From the NCBI RefSeq assembly GCF_011174705.1, contig NZ_JAANIJ010000001.1, positions 2,790,001 to 2,854,000 of the forward strand: 64,000 nt of DNA, written 5' to 3'. The DNA comes from Tessaracoccus coleopterorum. Lineage in GTDB: Bacteria; Actinomycetota; Actinomycetes; Propionibacteriales; Propionibacteriaceae. A model generated the notes under the pieces. The model saw only the letters and a list, made by a program, of their open reading frames with translations. It ran no database searches and had not been told where the DNA came from. Shown here one piece after another: positions 18,985-30,628 of this stretch (positions are counted from its first letter, which is position 1; the number at the start of each line of letters is the position of its first letter). The position numbers and the translations under genes were made by a program.

Positions 18985-21934
18985 GTGACAGACGAAGCGC
19001 AGCACGGGCACGAGGGCGACGACCTCTGGGCCTGGATCGATCAGGTCGATCCCGCCCCCGATGTTCCCGAGATCGACCCCGACGCGGTCGTGGCCGTGAT
19101 GGTCGTCCACGATGCCGCCGAGTGGCTGCCCAGACAACTGTTGTCGCTGGCGAGGCTGCATCCGCGCCCCGGCCGCCTGATCGCCGTCGACACCGGGTCA
19201 ACCGACGACTCCCCACAACTGCTGGCCCGGGCCCGCGACGAGGGGGTCATCCACGAACTGCTGGAACTCGGCCCCGAGGTCGCCTTCGGGCAGGCCGTCG
19301 GCGCCGCGCTCGAGGGCCGCGAGGCCGAGTGGGTCTGGCTGCTGCACGATGATTCCTCCCGCACCGTGACGCGCTCGCCCGCCTGCTCGAGGGCGCCCGC
19401 CACAGCGACATGGTGGTGCCGAAGCTGCTCGAGCCGAAGCGCCGCAACTATCCCGAGACCCTCTCCGAGGTCGGCCAGGCGATCACGGCGGGTGGGCTGC
19501 GGGTGCCGCTGGTCGAGGCCGGCGACATCGACCAGCACCAGAGCGAGTCGCGCGACGTCCTCGGTGCCTCCACGGCCGGCGTCCTCGTGCGCGGCGACGT
19601 CTGGCGTGAGGTGGGAGGCATCGCCCCCGAGATCGCCCGGCACCGTGACGGCGTCGACCTGGGGTGGCGCATCAACGCACACGGATACCGCGTGCTCACC
19701 TGGCCCGACGCCGCGCTCAACCACCTCGCGGCGGGTCGCGTGGGGCGTCGCCCCGGGCAGGGGCATCCGCACGTGGCCGACCGGCTCGCGGCGCTGCGCA
19801 TCGCCGGCTCGCGGGGCGCGAGCGGCCCGGGCCTCACAGCCGCCTCCCTCATCCGGTCGCTCGGGTTCCTGCTCGCCAAGTCGCCCTCACATGCCGCGGC
19901 AGAGCTGCGGGCCCTGCGGCAGTTCCGGGCCACGCCCGGGAGACGGCCTCGCTCGCAGGGCGGGTTCCGGAGGAGGACCACACCCCGAAGACCTGCTCCC
20001 GAACCGCTACTGGCCGCTGCGTCACGCCGTCGACCGGATCGGGGCCGGGCTGTCCGAGCGGTACCGCACCCTCACCGAGGCCCCGGCCGGGGCGTCCATC
20101 GACGAACTGACCAGCGACGACTATGCGGCTCCGACGCTCCGCAGCCGCGTGCTGGCGCCGTCGACGCTGCTGGTGCTGGTGCTTCTGGTCACGGCCGCTG
20201 CCGCCGCCCGCACCCTGCTCGGCGGGGGCCGGTCTCCGGCGGCGGGTTGCTGCCCGCGCCCGCGTCGCTGGCGCGCGCCTGGGAGACCTACCTGCACGGC
20301 GACGCCCCGTGGCTGGGCCTCGCGGCCGTCTCCTCGCTCGCGGGCTTCGGCAGCCCCGGCTGGTTCTCATTCCTCGCGCTGGTGCTCACGCCCCTGCTCG
20401 CCGCGCTCTCCTGGCTCGCCCTGTTGCGTCGCCTCGGGTGGGGCGGCGCCCGCATGTGCCTCGGCCGCAGCCTGGGCGGGCGGCACGGTTCTGCTGGGGC
20501 TCGTCACCGCCGGCGACGTCACCGGCATGGTGCTGTCGGTCGCCGGGCCACTGCTGATGCGTGCCATCCACGCCATGGCCGCCAACCAGGCCACCGGCGC
20601 GGAGCGGCTCCGGGCCCCGCAGGGTGGCCTTCTGGGTGGTCGTGGTCGCGGCGGTGTGGCCCGTCGCGCTCCCACTGCTGAGCATCTGGGGCATCGTGTG
20701 GGCCGGCCGGAACCGTGAGCGGACGACCGAGGCGGCCGTCGCGCTGGCCCCGCCTGGGTGTTCCTCATCCCATGGCTTCCCGGGCTCGCGGCACATCCGG
20801 GGCGGCTGCTGACGGGCGTCGACCCCCTCGCCTGGCCCGACTACCCACCAGCCTCCTACGCGCTCGTCGTCGGCCGCATCCTGCCGTCCGGCCTGCCGCT
20901 GTGGGCCAATGTCGCCTTCTTCGCTGTCCTCGGGCTCGCGGCCGTCGTGGCCATGGCGCGCCTCAGTCGACCGGCCTGGATCTGGTCGGTCGTCGCGCTC
21001 GCCACGCCGCTGATCGTGGGAACGCTGCTGTCGCGACTCACGGTCGCGGTCGACGGCGGTGTCGTGCGACCGCTGCTGTCCCCGTGGGCGCTGCTGGTGC
21101 TGGCCGCCCTCCTGGTGCCGGTCGCGCTCCCCGCACCGACCAGGTGGCTGCCGATCGTGCCCGTCGCACTCGCAGGTGCGGTGGCGGTCGGTGTGTGGGC
21201 GGTGGTCGGTTTCAACGGCCCCGTCGGGTCGGTCACAACCGTGCTGCCCGGCTACGTCCGCGACGTGCTCGCCTCCCAGCGTGACCCGCGTGCCCTCGCC
21301 ATCCGGATGGGGATCAGATCTCCTGGAACGTGATCGACGCGCGACAGCCGCAGTGGGGCACCGGAGAGCGCAACCCGCTCGGATCCTTCGACCGGCAACT
21401 CACCGCAGTCGCCCACTCGATCGCCGCTGGCGACCCGCCCGCGGACCTGGCTGAGCGGCTGCGGATCATGGGTGTGTCGCACGTCTTTGTGGGTGGCGTC
21501 GAGGTCGACCAGCGCGCGGCGCTCGACAACCTGGACGGCATGGTCAGCAACCCGGCCGACGACGCCTCCGTCGTGTGGACCGTCAGCGGGCTGGTCTCCC
21601 GGGCCTCCGTGGACGGCGACGACCCGTTCATCGTCGACGGCGAACTGCCGGCGGGCAATGGCGAACGGATGCTCTACCTCGCCGAGTCGCCCGCCGCAGA
21701 CTGGACTGCCAGCGTCGACGGTGTGCGGATCCCGCGGGTGGCTGATACCCCCAGGCCGCTCATCGACGACTCCGTCGTCACGTTCGGGCCCCTGCCCGCC
21801 GAGGGAGGCGCCCTGGAGTTGAAGCCGACCGGGCATCCCTGGCACGCATGGCTGCAGGCCCTGGTGCTGCTGGCGCTCGCGGTGCTCGCCGCGCCGACTC
21901 TCGGTGGCGCCGCCGTCGCGAGGAGGGGCGCTGA
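18985..21934 (+). CDS. Giant membrane glycosyltransferase (GT2 domain plus polytopic membrane region), frameshifted
   Basis: About 980 residues. The N-terminal 300 residues are a family 2 glycosyltransferase (VVAVMVVHDAAEWLPRQLLS, LIAVDTGSTDDSPQLL, WVWLLHDDS). After a charged linker a polytopic region begins (STLLVLVLLVTAAAAARTLL, WLGLAAVSSLAGFG, ALVLTPLLAALSWLALL) with about 10-12 helices, then an extracellular domain (ERLRIMGVSHVFVGG, LYLAESPAADWTASVDGV) and a last helix (ALVLLALAVLAAPTL). At least six frameshifts (near 19360, 19940, 20235, 20455, 20615, 20730, 21310, 21920) break it. The best end is the TGA at 21932-21934, overlapping the next start. Typical neighbour of whiB2 and DUF5719; likely uses a polyprenyl-linked donor outside the membrane, but product unknown. 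Confidence 0.85.
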
Positions 21935-23160
21935 TGGGCCGCCGACTGCTGTACTCGTTCCTGGCCGTGGCGCTTGCTGTCGGCATCGCCGTCGGGCTGT
22001 CGCTGCTCAGCCCGCTGCGGCGGCCCCCGGCCCAGACGGTGGACCTGGTGCGTTCGACGCGCCTTACCTGCCTGCCCGCAGGGCGGGCCCTCGTGCTCGG
22101 CGACTCGACGATCTCGCTCACCCCGCTGGGCGGCGAGGTCGGTCCCGGGGCGTCCGGCCCGATCGACACCGTGATCGCCGGGCCAACCGTGCTGACCTCC
22201 AACTCGCTCATCGTCGGTGGCGTGCTCACCGGGTCGACGCCGCCCGGATATGTGCCGTGCACCGCCCCTATGCCGACGGGTATCCTCACGGTCACCGACC
22301 CGGCCAGCAGCGAACTGCTGCTCGTCAACACCGACGCCAACGAGGCGGTCGTCGATCTCACTCTGCTGGGGTCCGACGGCGAGATCGACGCGGTGGGGGC
22401 GCGAGGCATCGCGATCGCGCCGGGTGCGAGCCGCACCATCGCCTTGTCGGTACTGGTCCCCGACGCCCCGGTGGGGTCGAGTACGCCACCAGCCAGGGGC
22501 GGGTCGTCGTGCTCGCGCAGCCGCTCCCGGGGCGCGCCGTCGCGAACATCGGCGCGGCGGCACCGGCCAGCGAGCACCTGATCGCGGGCATCCCGGCGGG
22601 GGCGGAGTCGGCGCGCATCGTCCTGACGAATCCCGGCACCGAGCGACTCGACGTCGCCGTCAGCGCGCTGGGCGCCACGTCGAGCTACGAACCGGCGCCG
22701 GCCGCCGGGTTGTCGCTGGAGCCGCGCTCGTCGGTGGTGGTCGACCTCGGTTCGTCGCTCGGGGAGAGGCGAGCGCCCTGCGGCTCACCGCGGCCGAACC
22801 GTTCGGGGTCGGCGTGGAGACGTCCGCCGCAGGCGTCCGCCGGATGCTGCTGCCCGCCGCCGCGGGCCGGAGCCTCGGGGTGTCGGCCGACGAGGTGGGC
22901 TCGGTGCTGGTGAGCAATCCGGGCATCGCGTCGGTGTCGGCGACGGTCACCGTCGCCGGCACGTCGCAGCAGGTGCAGATCCCCGTCGGAACGACCCTCT
23001 CCGTCGCGGCTGCCGGCACCGGGCCGGTGCTGGTCGAGGCGGATGCGCCCGTCGTGGCCGCGGCACTGTCGAGCACCGGGTCGGTCGGTTACCCGCTGTC
23101 GCCCACCAGGGCCGAGGAGTCGGAGGACAGACTATCGTCGCCGACCCGACCCTGCGGTAG
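21934..23160 (+). CDS. DUF5719-family exported protein, frameshifted
   Basis: About 408 residues with an N-terminal signal anchor (LLYSFLAVALAVGIAVGLSLL) and an extracytoplasmic beta-rich repeat domain. Repeating motifs such as LLLVNTDANEAVVDLTLLG, IVLTNPGTERLDVAVSALG and VLVSNPGIASVSATVTVAG show three Ig-like or beta-sandwich repeats starting with an LxNP/LVN motif. Frameshifts near 22480, 22765 and 23125 are healed by single bases, giving the stop at 23158-23160. It starts on the stop of the giant glycosyltransferase (TGATG), so the two are translationally coupled and probably act together at the cell surface. Function unknown. Confidence 0.8.
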
Positions 23161-23170
23161 GGGACGCGGG

Positions 23171-23209
23171 AAAAATCGGCCAGTAGCCGATTCTGATCGG
23201 TCTGCCTGG
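23171..23209 (-). repeat. Inverted copy of the 88-bp hairpin repeat (partial)
   Basis: On the minus strand this stretch reads as the middle of the direct repeats at 23323 and 23440, including the stem AATCGGC-loop-GCCGATT and the T5 run (seen as aaaaa at 23171-23175). It would act as a terminator for leftward transcription coming from the metallopeptidase gene. Confidence 0.8.
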
Positions 23210-23322
23210 AAAAGGCGCCCACTGATCCGATGCGCTGCGGTCGGGGTTCTTGGCAGCAACGGGAACGGTGGGGTGCTCGCCGGCTTCCGTTGGCGGCCCT
23301 CAAGGCTGTGACGGGGCCTGAA

Positions 23323-23410
23323 CGGTTGTTGAGGCTGGGTCTGTGGTCACTATTTCCAGCGGGACCGACCAGAATCGGCTACTGGCCGATTTTTCCGGAC
23401 GGGCCCGGGG
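23323..23410 (+). repeat. Direct repeat copy 1 (88 bp) with terminator-like hairpin
   Basis: This copy is identical to 23440-23527 except at two positions (A/G in the left arm, C/T in the loop), 86 of 88 by hand. It contains a hairpin with stem AATCGGC (23373-23379) and GCCGATT (23385-23391) around loop TACTG, followed by a T5 run, a good rho-independent terminator shape for transcripts from DUF5719. Confidence 0.85.
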
Positions 23411-23439
23411 TGGGGTGTGCGTCGAGGGGAGGGCGTGAG

Positions 23440-23527
23440 CGGTTGTTGGGGCTGGGTCTGTGGTCACTATTTCCAGCGGGACCGACCAGAATCGGCTATT
23501 GGCCGATTTTTCCGGACGGGCCCGGGG
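23440..23527 (+). repeat. Direct repeat copy 2 (88 bp) with terminator-like hairpin
   Basis: Second near-identical copy, hairpin 23490-23508 with loop TATTG and following Ts. Together with the inverted partial copy at 23171 it makes three related hairpins between convergent genes. Similarity covers sequence outside the stem too, so this is a duplicated element rather than independent terminators. Confidence 0.85.
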
Positions 23528-23530
23528 AGC

Positions 23531-23575
23531 GACCGAGGGACCGAGGGACCGAGGGACCGAGCGACCGAGCGACCG
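23531..23575. repeat. Octanucleotide tandem repeat (GACCGAGG/GACCGAGC x5.6)
   Basis: Three perfect copies of gaccgagg are followed by two copies of gaccgagc and a partial unit, ending four bases before the metallopeptidase stop codon. Lies in the 418-base non-coding stretch 23161-23578; apart from the hairpin repeats and this tract I see nothing else there. Confidence 0.9.
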
Positions 23576-23578
23576 CCC

Positions 23579-24006
23579 CTAATCCCAGCCGGGGTCGCCG
23601 CCGAGTTCCTCGATGCTGCGGCCGGTGAGCGCGCTCAACTGCTCGACGATGGTCTGGTGCACGAGGTCGCGTAACTGCGAGCGCGAACCCGCCCGGTGCT
23701 CCAACGGCCTCTCGAAGATCACGATCTGCGCCTTCCTACCCGCCCCGCCTCGAGCGCGGCCGACAGCGGCACCCGGTCGCCCGACCATGCGACGTTCAGG
23801 TGCGGCACCTCCTCCACGCCGACGATGATGTCGCGCAGCGCATCGGGAGCGACCTCGGCGATGTCGGCCATCGCGGTCGTGACGCAGTCGTTGAAGAACG
23901 CGATCCGCGACGGCCGTGCCAACGGCACCGGATGCTTGGTGAACGGGTTCGGCGAGGCGAGCGGGCCGCGGATTCCGCGTCCATGACGGTCTCGTCTGCG
24001 TGGCAT
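23579..24006 (-). CDS. Minimal metallopeptidase family protein (zinicin-like), one frameshift
   Basis: About 142 residues of the short zincin-like family found beside DUF3499 in actinobacteria (Rv3259-like, as recalled). The start MPRRRDRHGRGIRGPL at ATG 24006 is typical. The core has DCVTTAMADIAEVAPDALRD and VEEVPHLN. The putative metal motif region is RDLVHQTIVEQLSALTGRS, where His and Glu appear as H-x4-E rather than the classic HExxH, so metalloprotease activity is not assured. One frameshift near 23735 is healed by a single base. It is divergent from the DUF3499 gene with only 37 bases between starts. Confidence 0.75.
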
Positions 24007-24043
24007 GCGGCCACTCTAGTCTCCGGTGAGCTAGGTTGGCGCG

Positions 24044-24414
24044 GTGCGTACCTGTTCCCGTACCGCCTGCTCGTCCACGGCGGTTGCGACCATGACCTAC
24101 GTGTACGCCGACTCCACCGCCGTGCTCGGCCCGCTCTCGCTCGACGTGGAACCCGGCGCCTACGACCTCTGCTCCCGCCACGCGGAGCGCACCAGCACAC
24201 CCAAAGGCTGGGACATCATCCGGCTGCCCCTTGACGGTGCCGCCCCACCACCGCCCGCGCCATCGGACGACCTGATGGCCCTTGCGGACGCCGTGCGCGC
24301 CATCGGCCTGCGCGAGGACGACCCCGCTCTGCGCCCCCGGGGCCACACCCGGTCGATGCGGAGCCGCCCACCGCGCGCGGCGGCCACCTGCGGCTGGTGC
24401 CGGTCGCCGACTGA
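24044..24414 (+). CDS. DUF3499 zinc-ribbon-like protein, one frameshift
   Basis: About 123 residues of the actinobacterial DUF3499 family, function unknown. It starts at GTG 24044 with RTCSRTACSSTAVATMTYVY, containing the first Cys pair (C-x4-C), and continues TAVLGPLSLDVEPGAYDLCS with the third Cys and a His (RHAERT) that would complete a zinc site. The C-terminal tail is Pro-rich then HLRLVPVAD; a frameshift near 24340 lies in a CCCC/GGGG run. It lies 20 bases before the phosphomannomutase gene and is a standard neighbour of it. Confidence 0.85.
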
Positions 24415-24434
24415 CCAGCCGGTAGGGTTGGCCT

Positions 24435-25780
24435 GTGCTTGACCCCGTGATCTTCAAGGCCAACGACATCCGAGGCGTCATCTCCGGCGACCTCCCCGAG
24501 TGGGATCTGGACGGGGCGAGGGCCCTCGGCGCGGCCTACATCGACCTGGTGGGCGCGGACGAGTTCGTCGTCGCCCGCGACATGCGCGGCCAGGGCCGCG
24601 AGTTGCTGCTCGCCTTCGTCGACGGCGCCCGTCGCGCCGGCGCATCCGTGGTCGACATCGATCTCGCCTCCACAGACGAGCTGTGGTTCGCCTCCGGGTG
24701 GCTCGGCCTCCCCGGCGTGCAGTTCACCGCAAGCCACAACCCTGCCCAGTACAACGGCATCAAGTTCTGCCTCGCCGACGCAAGGCCCGTGCCCGCCGAC
24801 TTCATGACCCGCCTGCGCGACCGTGCCGCGGACATCACCATCGGGGCCGAGGTGACGGGTGGGCACCGCACCCTCGATGCGCTCCCCGCCTACGCCGCCA
24901 AACTGGGCGACCTCGTGCCGCAGCGCGGCGACCGCACCCTCAAGGTCGTCGTCGACGCGGGCAACGGCATGGCCGGCCACACCGCGGAGGCGGTGCTCGG
25001 CGGCCGCTGCCTCGACCTGGTCGGCCTGTTCCTCGACCTCGACGGGTCGTTCCCGAACCACCCCGCCAATCCGTTGGAGCCGGAGAACCTGCGCGACGCG
25101 CAGGCCGCTGTCGTGGCGCACCGGGCCGACCTCGCCCTGGTGTTCGACGGCGACGCCGACCGCTGCTTCATCATCGACGAGCGCGGCGAGGTGGTCGACC
25201 CGTCGGTGGTGACCGCCATGATTGCCGTCGCAGAGCTCGCGAAGGATCCGGGCTCGACCATCATCACCAACACCATCACCTCCTGGTGCGTGCCGAAGGC
25301 CGTCGAGGCGGCCGGCGGCACGGTCGCGGTGTCGCGGGTGGGTCACACCTACGTCAAGGCGATGATGGCAGAGACGGGCGCCGTGTTCGGTGGCGAGCAC
25401 TCCGCGCACTACTATTTCCGCGACTTCTGGTCGGCCGACACCGGCATGCTCGCCGCCCTCCACGTGCTCGAGCTGCTGCGTTCCTCCGCGGCCCCGCTGT
25501 CGGAGCTGGCGGGCGTCTACGACGGGTACAGCCGCTCCGGCGAGATCAACTCGACGGTGGCAGACTCGGGCGAGTGCATCGACCGCGTCACCGACGCCCT
25601 CGGGGCCTCGGCGAGGTGGAGCTCGACGACGGGCTCACCATCCGCAACCGGGGCGAGGGTTGGTGGCTGAACCTGCGCCCCAGCAACACCGAGCCGCTGC
25701 TCCGGCTCAACGTCGAGGCGGCCGATCCGGCCACGATGACCGCCCTGCGCGACGAGGTGCTCGCCCTCGTGCGTCGGTGA
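24435..25780 (+). CDS. manB: Phosphomannomutase/phosphoglucomutase, one frameshift
   Basis: Alpha-D-phosphohexomutase of about 448 residues supplying mannose-1-phosphate for ManC. GTG 24435 starts FKANDIRGVISGDL (the KAYDIRG motif). The catalytic phosphoserine loop TASHNPAQYNGIKF, metal-binding DGDADRCFIID, substrate loop GGEHSAHYYFRDFW and phosphate-binding end LRPSNTEPLLRLNVEA are all present in order. One frameshift near 25610 is healed by one G in a GGGG run. It follows DUF3499 and precedes the Trm112-like and SIS-domain genes, the usual order in actinobacteria; with manC at 16879 it completes GDP-mannose synthesis from mannose-6-phosphate. Confidence 0.95.
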
Positions 25781-25842
25781 CCCGAGGGTTGCGGCAGGCG
25801 ATAGGCTCGGAACAAGTCGGCCCACCCTCGTCAGGAGAAGAC

Positions 25843-26034
25843 ATGGCAGAAGATCAGATGACGCTTTCGCCGGAGTTTCTGGCCATCGCCGCGTGTCCCG
25901 CGTGCCACGCCAAGTTCGCCGTCGACTACGACGAGCATGAGCTGGTCTGCACGAACCAGGCCTGCGGGCTCGCCTACCCGGTGCGCGACCAGATCCCTGT
26001 GCTCCTGATCGACCAGGCCCGCAGCACGTTGTGA
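25843..26034 (+). CDS. Trm112/YcaR-like zinc-ribbon protein
   Basis: Intact 63-residue protein. It has the Trm112-like fold signature: LSPEFLAIAACPACHAKF (first CxxC), a second pair CTNQACGLAYPVRDQIPVLL (C-x4-C), with the family ending LIDQA. In other organisms such proteins stabilise methyltransferases or are called UPF0434. It overlaps the SIS-domain gene by GTGA and follows phosphomannomutase, so the three are probably one transcript. The precise role here is not known. Confidence 0.88.
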   Translation: MAEDQMTLSPEFLAIAACPACHAKFAVDYDEHELVCTNQACGLAYPVRDQIPVLLIDQARSTL

Positions 26035-27072
26035 ACGGCTCCGAGTTCGACGACGCCCGCCTGGAGGAGGCGGGGCTCGAATCGCACGAAGGTCTGCGCT
26101 GGCTGGCCCTTGCCGGTGCCCGGATCCGACGCGCCGCCCTCACCCAGCCGACGGGCGCGCTCACGCTGGCCGACCGGCCCCGCGGAATCCTCGTGATGGG
26201 TTCCGAGGCCCGGCTCGTGCGCGCCGTCCTGGAGCCGGTGTGCCCGTCCCGTTCATGGCATGGCCCGGCCCGACGCTTCCGGCCTGGGTCGGCCCCCTCG
26301 ACATGGTTGTCGTGCTCGGCGGCTACAACTCCCCGGAGTGGGTGCTGCACTGCGCCGGTGAGGCCGCCCGCCGTGGCGTCGCGCTCATCGTCACCGCGCC
26401 CGAGGACTCCGCCCTTGCCGCGGCCGCCGCCTCCGGAGGCACCACCCTGATCCCGACCTTCGAGGACGACCCGGTCGCTGCGGCCGTCGCGGCCCTCGCG
26501 CTGCTGGGCGACCTGGGCCTGGGACCGATCGTGCACCCCGAGCACGTGGCCGACGCCGCCGATCTCGTGGCCGAGGCCTGCGCGCCGCGGCTCGACCTCG
26601 CGGCCAACCCGGGCAAGGAGTTGGCCCTCGAACTGGCCGACGGGATCCCGCTGGTCTGGGGCGGCACGGTGCTCGCCGGTCGGGCCTCCCGCAGGATCGC
26701 CGAGGCGCTGCGTCGGGCCAGCGGAAGGCCAGCGCTCGCCGCAGATGCCTCCGAGCTCGACACGCTGCTGGGCGCGGTCCCTGTCCGCGACCCGTTCGCC
26801 GACCCCTTCGACGACGCGGGCGACAGCCGCCCCGTCGTGGTGCTCCTCGACGACGACAAAGTGCCCGCCCCCACCGTGACACCGCCACCTCGCTCGTGGA
26901 GCGGGCCGAGGCCGTCGGCGTCCGGATCGCCCGGATCTCCTCGGGCGATGCCGAACTGCGGGCCACCGACGTGGAGCGCTACGTCACGCTGCTCCAGCGC
27001 GGCCGCTACGGGGCCACGTACCTGGAGATCGGGCTCGGATGGGACGTCGACCTACGCGGGCTGGCAGACTGA
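26031..27072 (+). CDS. SIS-domain/phosphosugar isomerase-like protein (TobH type), frameshifted
   Basis: About 347 residues. The start GTG 26031 overlaps the preceding stop. The first half contains GILVMGSEARLVRAVLEP and MVVVLGGYNSPEWVLHCAGEAARRGVALIV, a Rossmann-like SIS fold; the second half has GIPLVWGGTVLAGRASRRIAEAL and a terminal domain LLQRGRYGATYLEIGLGW. This is the layout of bifunctional glucose-6-P/mannose-6-P isomerase relatives that sit beside manB in actinobacteria. Frameshifts near 26240 and 26880 are each healed by one base. Conversion of fructose-6-P to mannose-6-P is a reasonable inference, as no separate ManA is in the window, but it is unproven. Confidence 0.8.
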
Positions 27073-27078
27073 CCACCC

Positions 27079-27525
27079 ATGAAGGTTCTCGTCCTCAACG
27101 GCCCCAACCTCGGTCGACTCGGCTCCAGGCAGCCCGAGGTCTACGGCGGCACCACGTACGCCACCCTCGCCGCCCACCTGGTGGAGACGGGCCGCGGGCT
27201 GGGGCTCGACGTCGAGGTGCGTCAGAGCGACAGTGAGGCGGAGATGATCGGCTGGCTGCACGAGGCGGTCGACATCCGGGCCGACGTCGTGCTGAACGCG
27301 GGCGCGTGGACGCACTACTCGTACGCGATCGCCGACGCGGCCGCCCTGGTGCCGCGTTACGTCGAGGTGCACATCTCCAACGTGCACGCCCGCGAGGAGT
27401 TCCGCCACACCAGCGTGCTGTCGGCCAGGGCGGCGGGCATCATCGTCGGCTGTGGGGTGGGCGGCTACGATCTGGCGCTCGCGCACCTCGCATCGCTGGC
27501 GGGATCTGACGGCCCGGCCGGATAG
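27079..27525 (+). CDS. aroQ: Type II 3-dehydroquinate dehydratase
   Basis: Intact 148-residue shikimate-pathway enzyme. Key motifs are [20 protein letters not shown] (substrate loop with the catalytic Arg), [10 protein letters not shown] (catalytic Tyr), [31 protein letters not shown] and [18 protein letters not shown] (catalytic His). It starts 6 bases after the SIS-domain gene. The GAWTHYSYA variant replaces the more common YTHTS and is the form often seen in actinobacteria. Length is normal for the dodecameric type II enzyme. No other shikimate gene is nearby. Confidence 0.96.
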   Translation: MKVLVLNGPNLGRLGSRQPEVYGGTTYATLAAHLVETGRGLGLDVEVRQSDSEAEMIGWLHEAVDIRADVVLNAGAWTHYSYAIADAAALVPRYVEVHISNVHAREEFRHTSVLSARAAGIIVGCGVGGYDLALAHLASLAGSDGPAG

Positions 27526-27558
27526 GTTCCCCGGAGCGCCACGGGTAGAGTGACGCCC

Positions 27559-28955
<1,397 letters not shown>

Positions 28956-28962
28956 CGCCCAC

Positions 28963-29204
28963 TCACTGCCCGGGGTTCAGGGACTCCCAGATCTCCTTGC
29001 ACTCCGGGCACACCGGGAACCGGTCGGGGTTCTTGGTGGGTACCCACACCTTTCCGCACAGCGCCACCACGGGGTGCCGTTGACCATCGCGGCCATCAGC
29101 TTGTCCTTCGGCACGTAGTGGGAGAACCGGTCCTGGTCTCCGTCCTCGAACAGCTCGGTGCGTTCGTCGACGACGGTCTGTGATCCGGGGGCCATTTCAG
29201 TCAT
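28963..29204 (-). CDS. DUF3039-family zinc-binding protein, one frameshift
   Basis: About 80 residues of the actinobacterial DUF3039 family. It begins MTEMAPGSQTVVDERTEL and contains the conserved FSHYVPKDKLMAAMVNGTP, then, after one missing C in a CCCC run near 29072, VVALCGKVWVPTKNPDRF and VCPECKEIWESL with a putative zinc site (C plus CPEC). Function unknown; the family often lies near DEAD-box helicases or MFS genes. It is convergent with ahcY and divergent from the MFS gene, starts 36 bases apart. Confidence 0.85.
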
Positions 29205-29239
29205 GCCGAAGATTGTACGCGTCAGTCCCGTCCGGCAGG

Positions 29240-30628
29240 ATGGGCGACGACGAGGGAGACGCGACGGGCGAGGAGGCTCATGGACACCGCGCGGGCCGCA
29301 GGGCGCTGATCGTCGGCATCATGTTGTCTGTGTTCGCCGTCGCGTTCCAGTCGATCGGGCTTGCGACCGCCCTCCCCACCCTGATGGCGTCCTTCGATGC
29401 GCAGCACCTGTACCCGTGGGCGTTCACCACGATGATCTCCGGCATGCTGCTGGCCACCATCATCGCGGGCGGATCGCCGACCAGCGAGGCCCGGCGCTGC
29501 CGATGTGCATCGGGTTCGCCATGTTCGCTGTCGGCCTCGTGCTCGGCTGGGTTGCCCCGTCGGTGTGGGTGGTGCTGCTGGCCCGCCTCGTGCAGGGGCT
29601 CGGGCAGGTGCCCTGAACCTGACGCTGTCGGTGGTGGTGGCGCACGCCTTCGCCGCCGAGGAGCGCCCGCGCGTGATGGCGCTGGTTTCGTTCTGCTGGC
29701 TGCTGCCTGCCTTTGTCGGCCCACCGTTCGCGGCCTGGCTGACCCACTACTCCTGGCGTCTGGTGTTCGCCACCATGATCCCGCTCGCCGTGGTCGCCTT
29801 CCTCATCACCCTCCCCGGCCTGCGGGAGGTGCAGCGGCACTTCTCCTCTGACGGCGAGGTAGGCCCGGTCCGGGTCGCTCCGACGCTGTGGGTCACCGTC
29901 GCTCCCTCGCTCATCCTGCTCGCGGGCCAGGGGCTCGGCGCGTGGAGTGTCGCGTCAGCCGTGGTCGGGGTCGCGGCGCTCGGATGGGGGCTGCCGCGGA
30001 TCGTGGCTCCTGCGGCCCGCGGGTGGGGCCCGGGATCCCGAGAGTGGTGCTCACCCGTGCGGTGCAGGCGGGCGCGTTCTTCGCGGCCGAGACGATCCTG
30101 CTCGTAACGCTGCAGGACCTTCGCGGCTACAACCCCTTCCAGGTCGGGTGGGCCCTCACGGTAGGGAGCATCGGCTGGACGCTCGGGTCCTGGCTGCAGT
30201 CGCAGCGGTGGGTGAGGTTGAGCCGCGACGCGTTCATCACCGTCGGCAGTGCCCTCTCGGTGGTCGGCATCGCGGGCCTCGCCGCCTTCGCCTGGCTGCC
30301 CTCCCTGCCGATCGGCGCCGCACTCGTGGCGTGGATCGTCGCGGGGACGGGGATGGGCCTCACCATGCCGAGCTCCGCGGTCGCCGTGATGAGCCTGTCC
30401 TCGAGGTTCGAGCAGGGCCGCAACCAGTCGTCTCTGCAGGTGGCGGAGTCGGTCGGCAACTCGGTGGTGACGGCGGTCGCGGGCGGCATCTACACGGGCC
30501 TGCTGCTGGCGGAGCCGGAGCGGTTGAGCTACACGGCGGCGCTGTCGGCCAGTCTCCTGGTGGCGGTGGCCGCGCTGGTCGTCGGCCGCAGGATCGGCCG
30601 GATCGACAACGACCTGCTCAGTTCGTGA
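29240..30628 (+). CDS. MFS transporter (DHA-type exporter), frameshifted
   Basis: About 460 residues with 12-14 predicted helices, probably a proton-driven drug or metabolite exporter. Start ATG 29240 follows a GGCAGG ribosome site. Visible helices include ALIVGIMLSVFAVAFQSIGL, MCIGFAMFAVGLVLGWV, VMALVSFCWLLPAFVGPPF, LIPLAVVAFLITLPGLRE-like segments and VAWIVAGTGMGLTMPSSAVA; the MFS loop between helices 2 and 3 is GRIADQRG (near a frameshift at 29475). Frameshifts near 29475, 29608 and 30030 are healed by single bases. Its 3' end overlaps the convergent kinase gene by 11 bases. Substrate cannot be told. Confidence 0.85.

Noticed and set aside
23531-23575. CRISPR-like array
   Set aside because: Units are 8 bases with no spacers; a simple tandem repeat.
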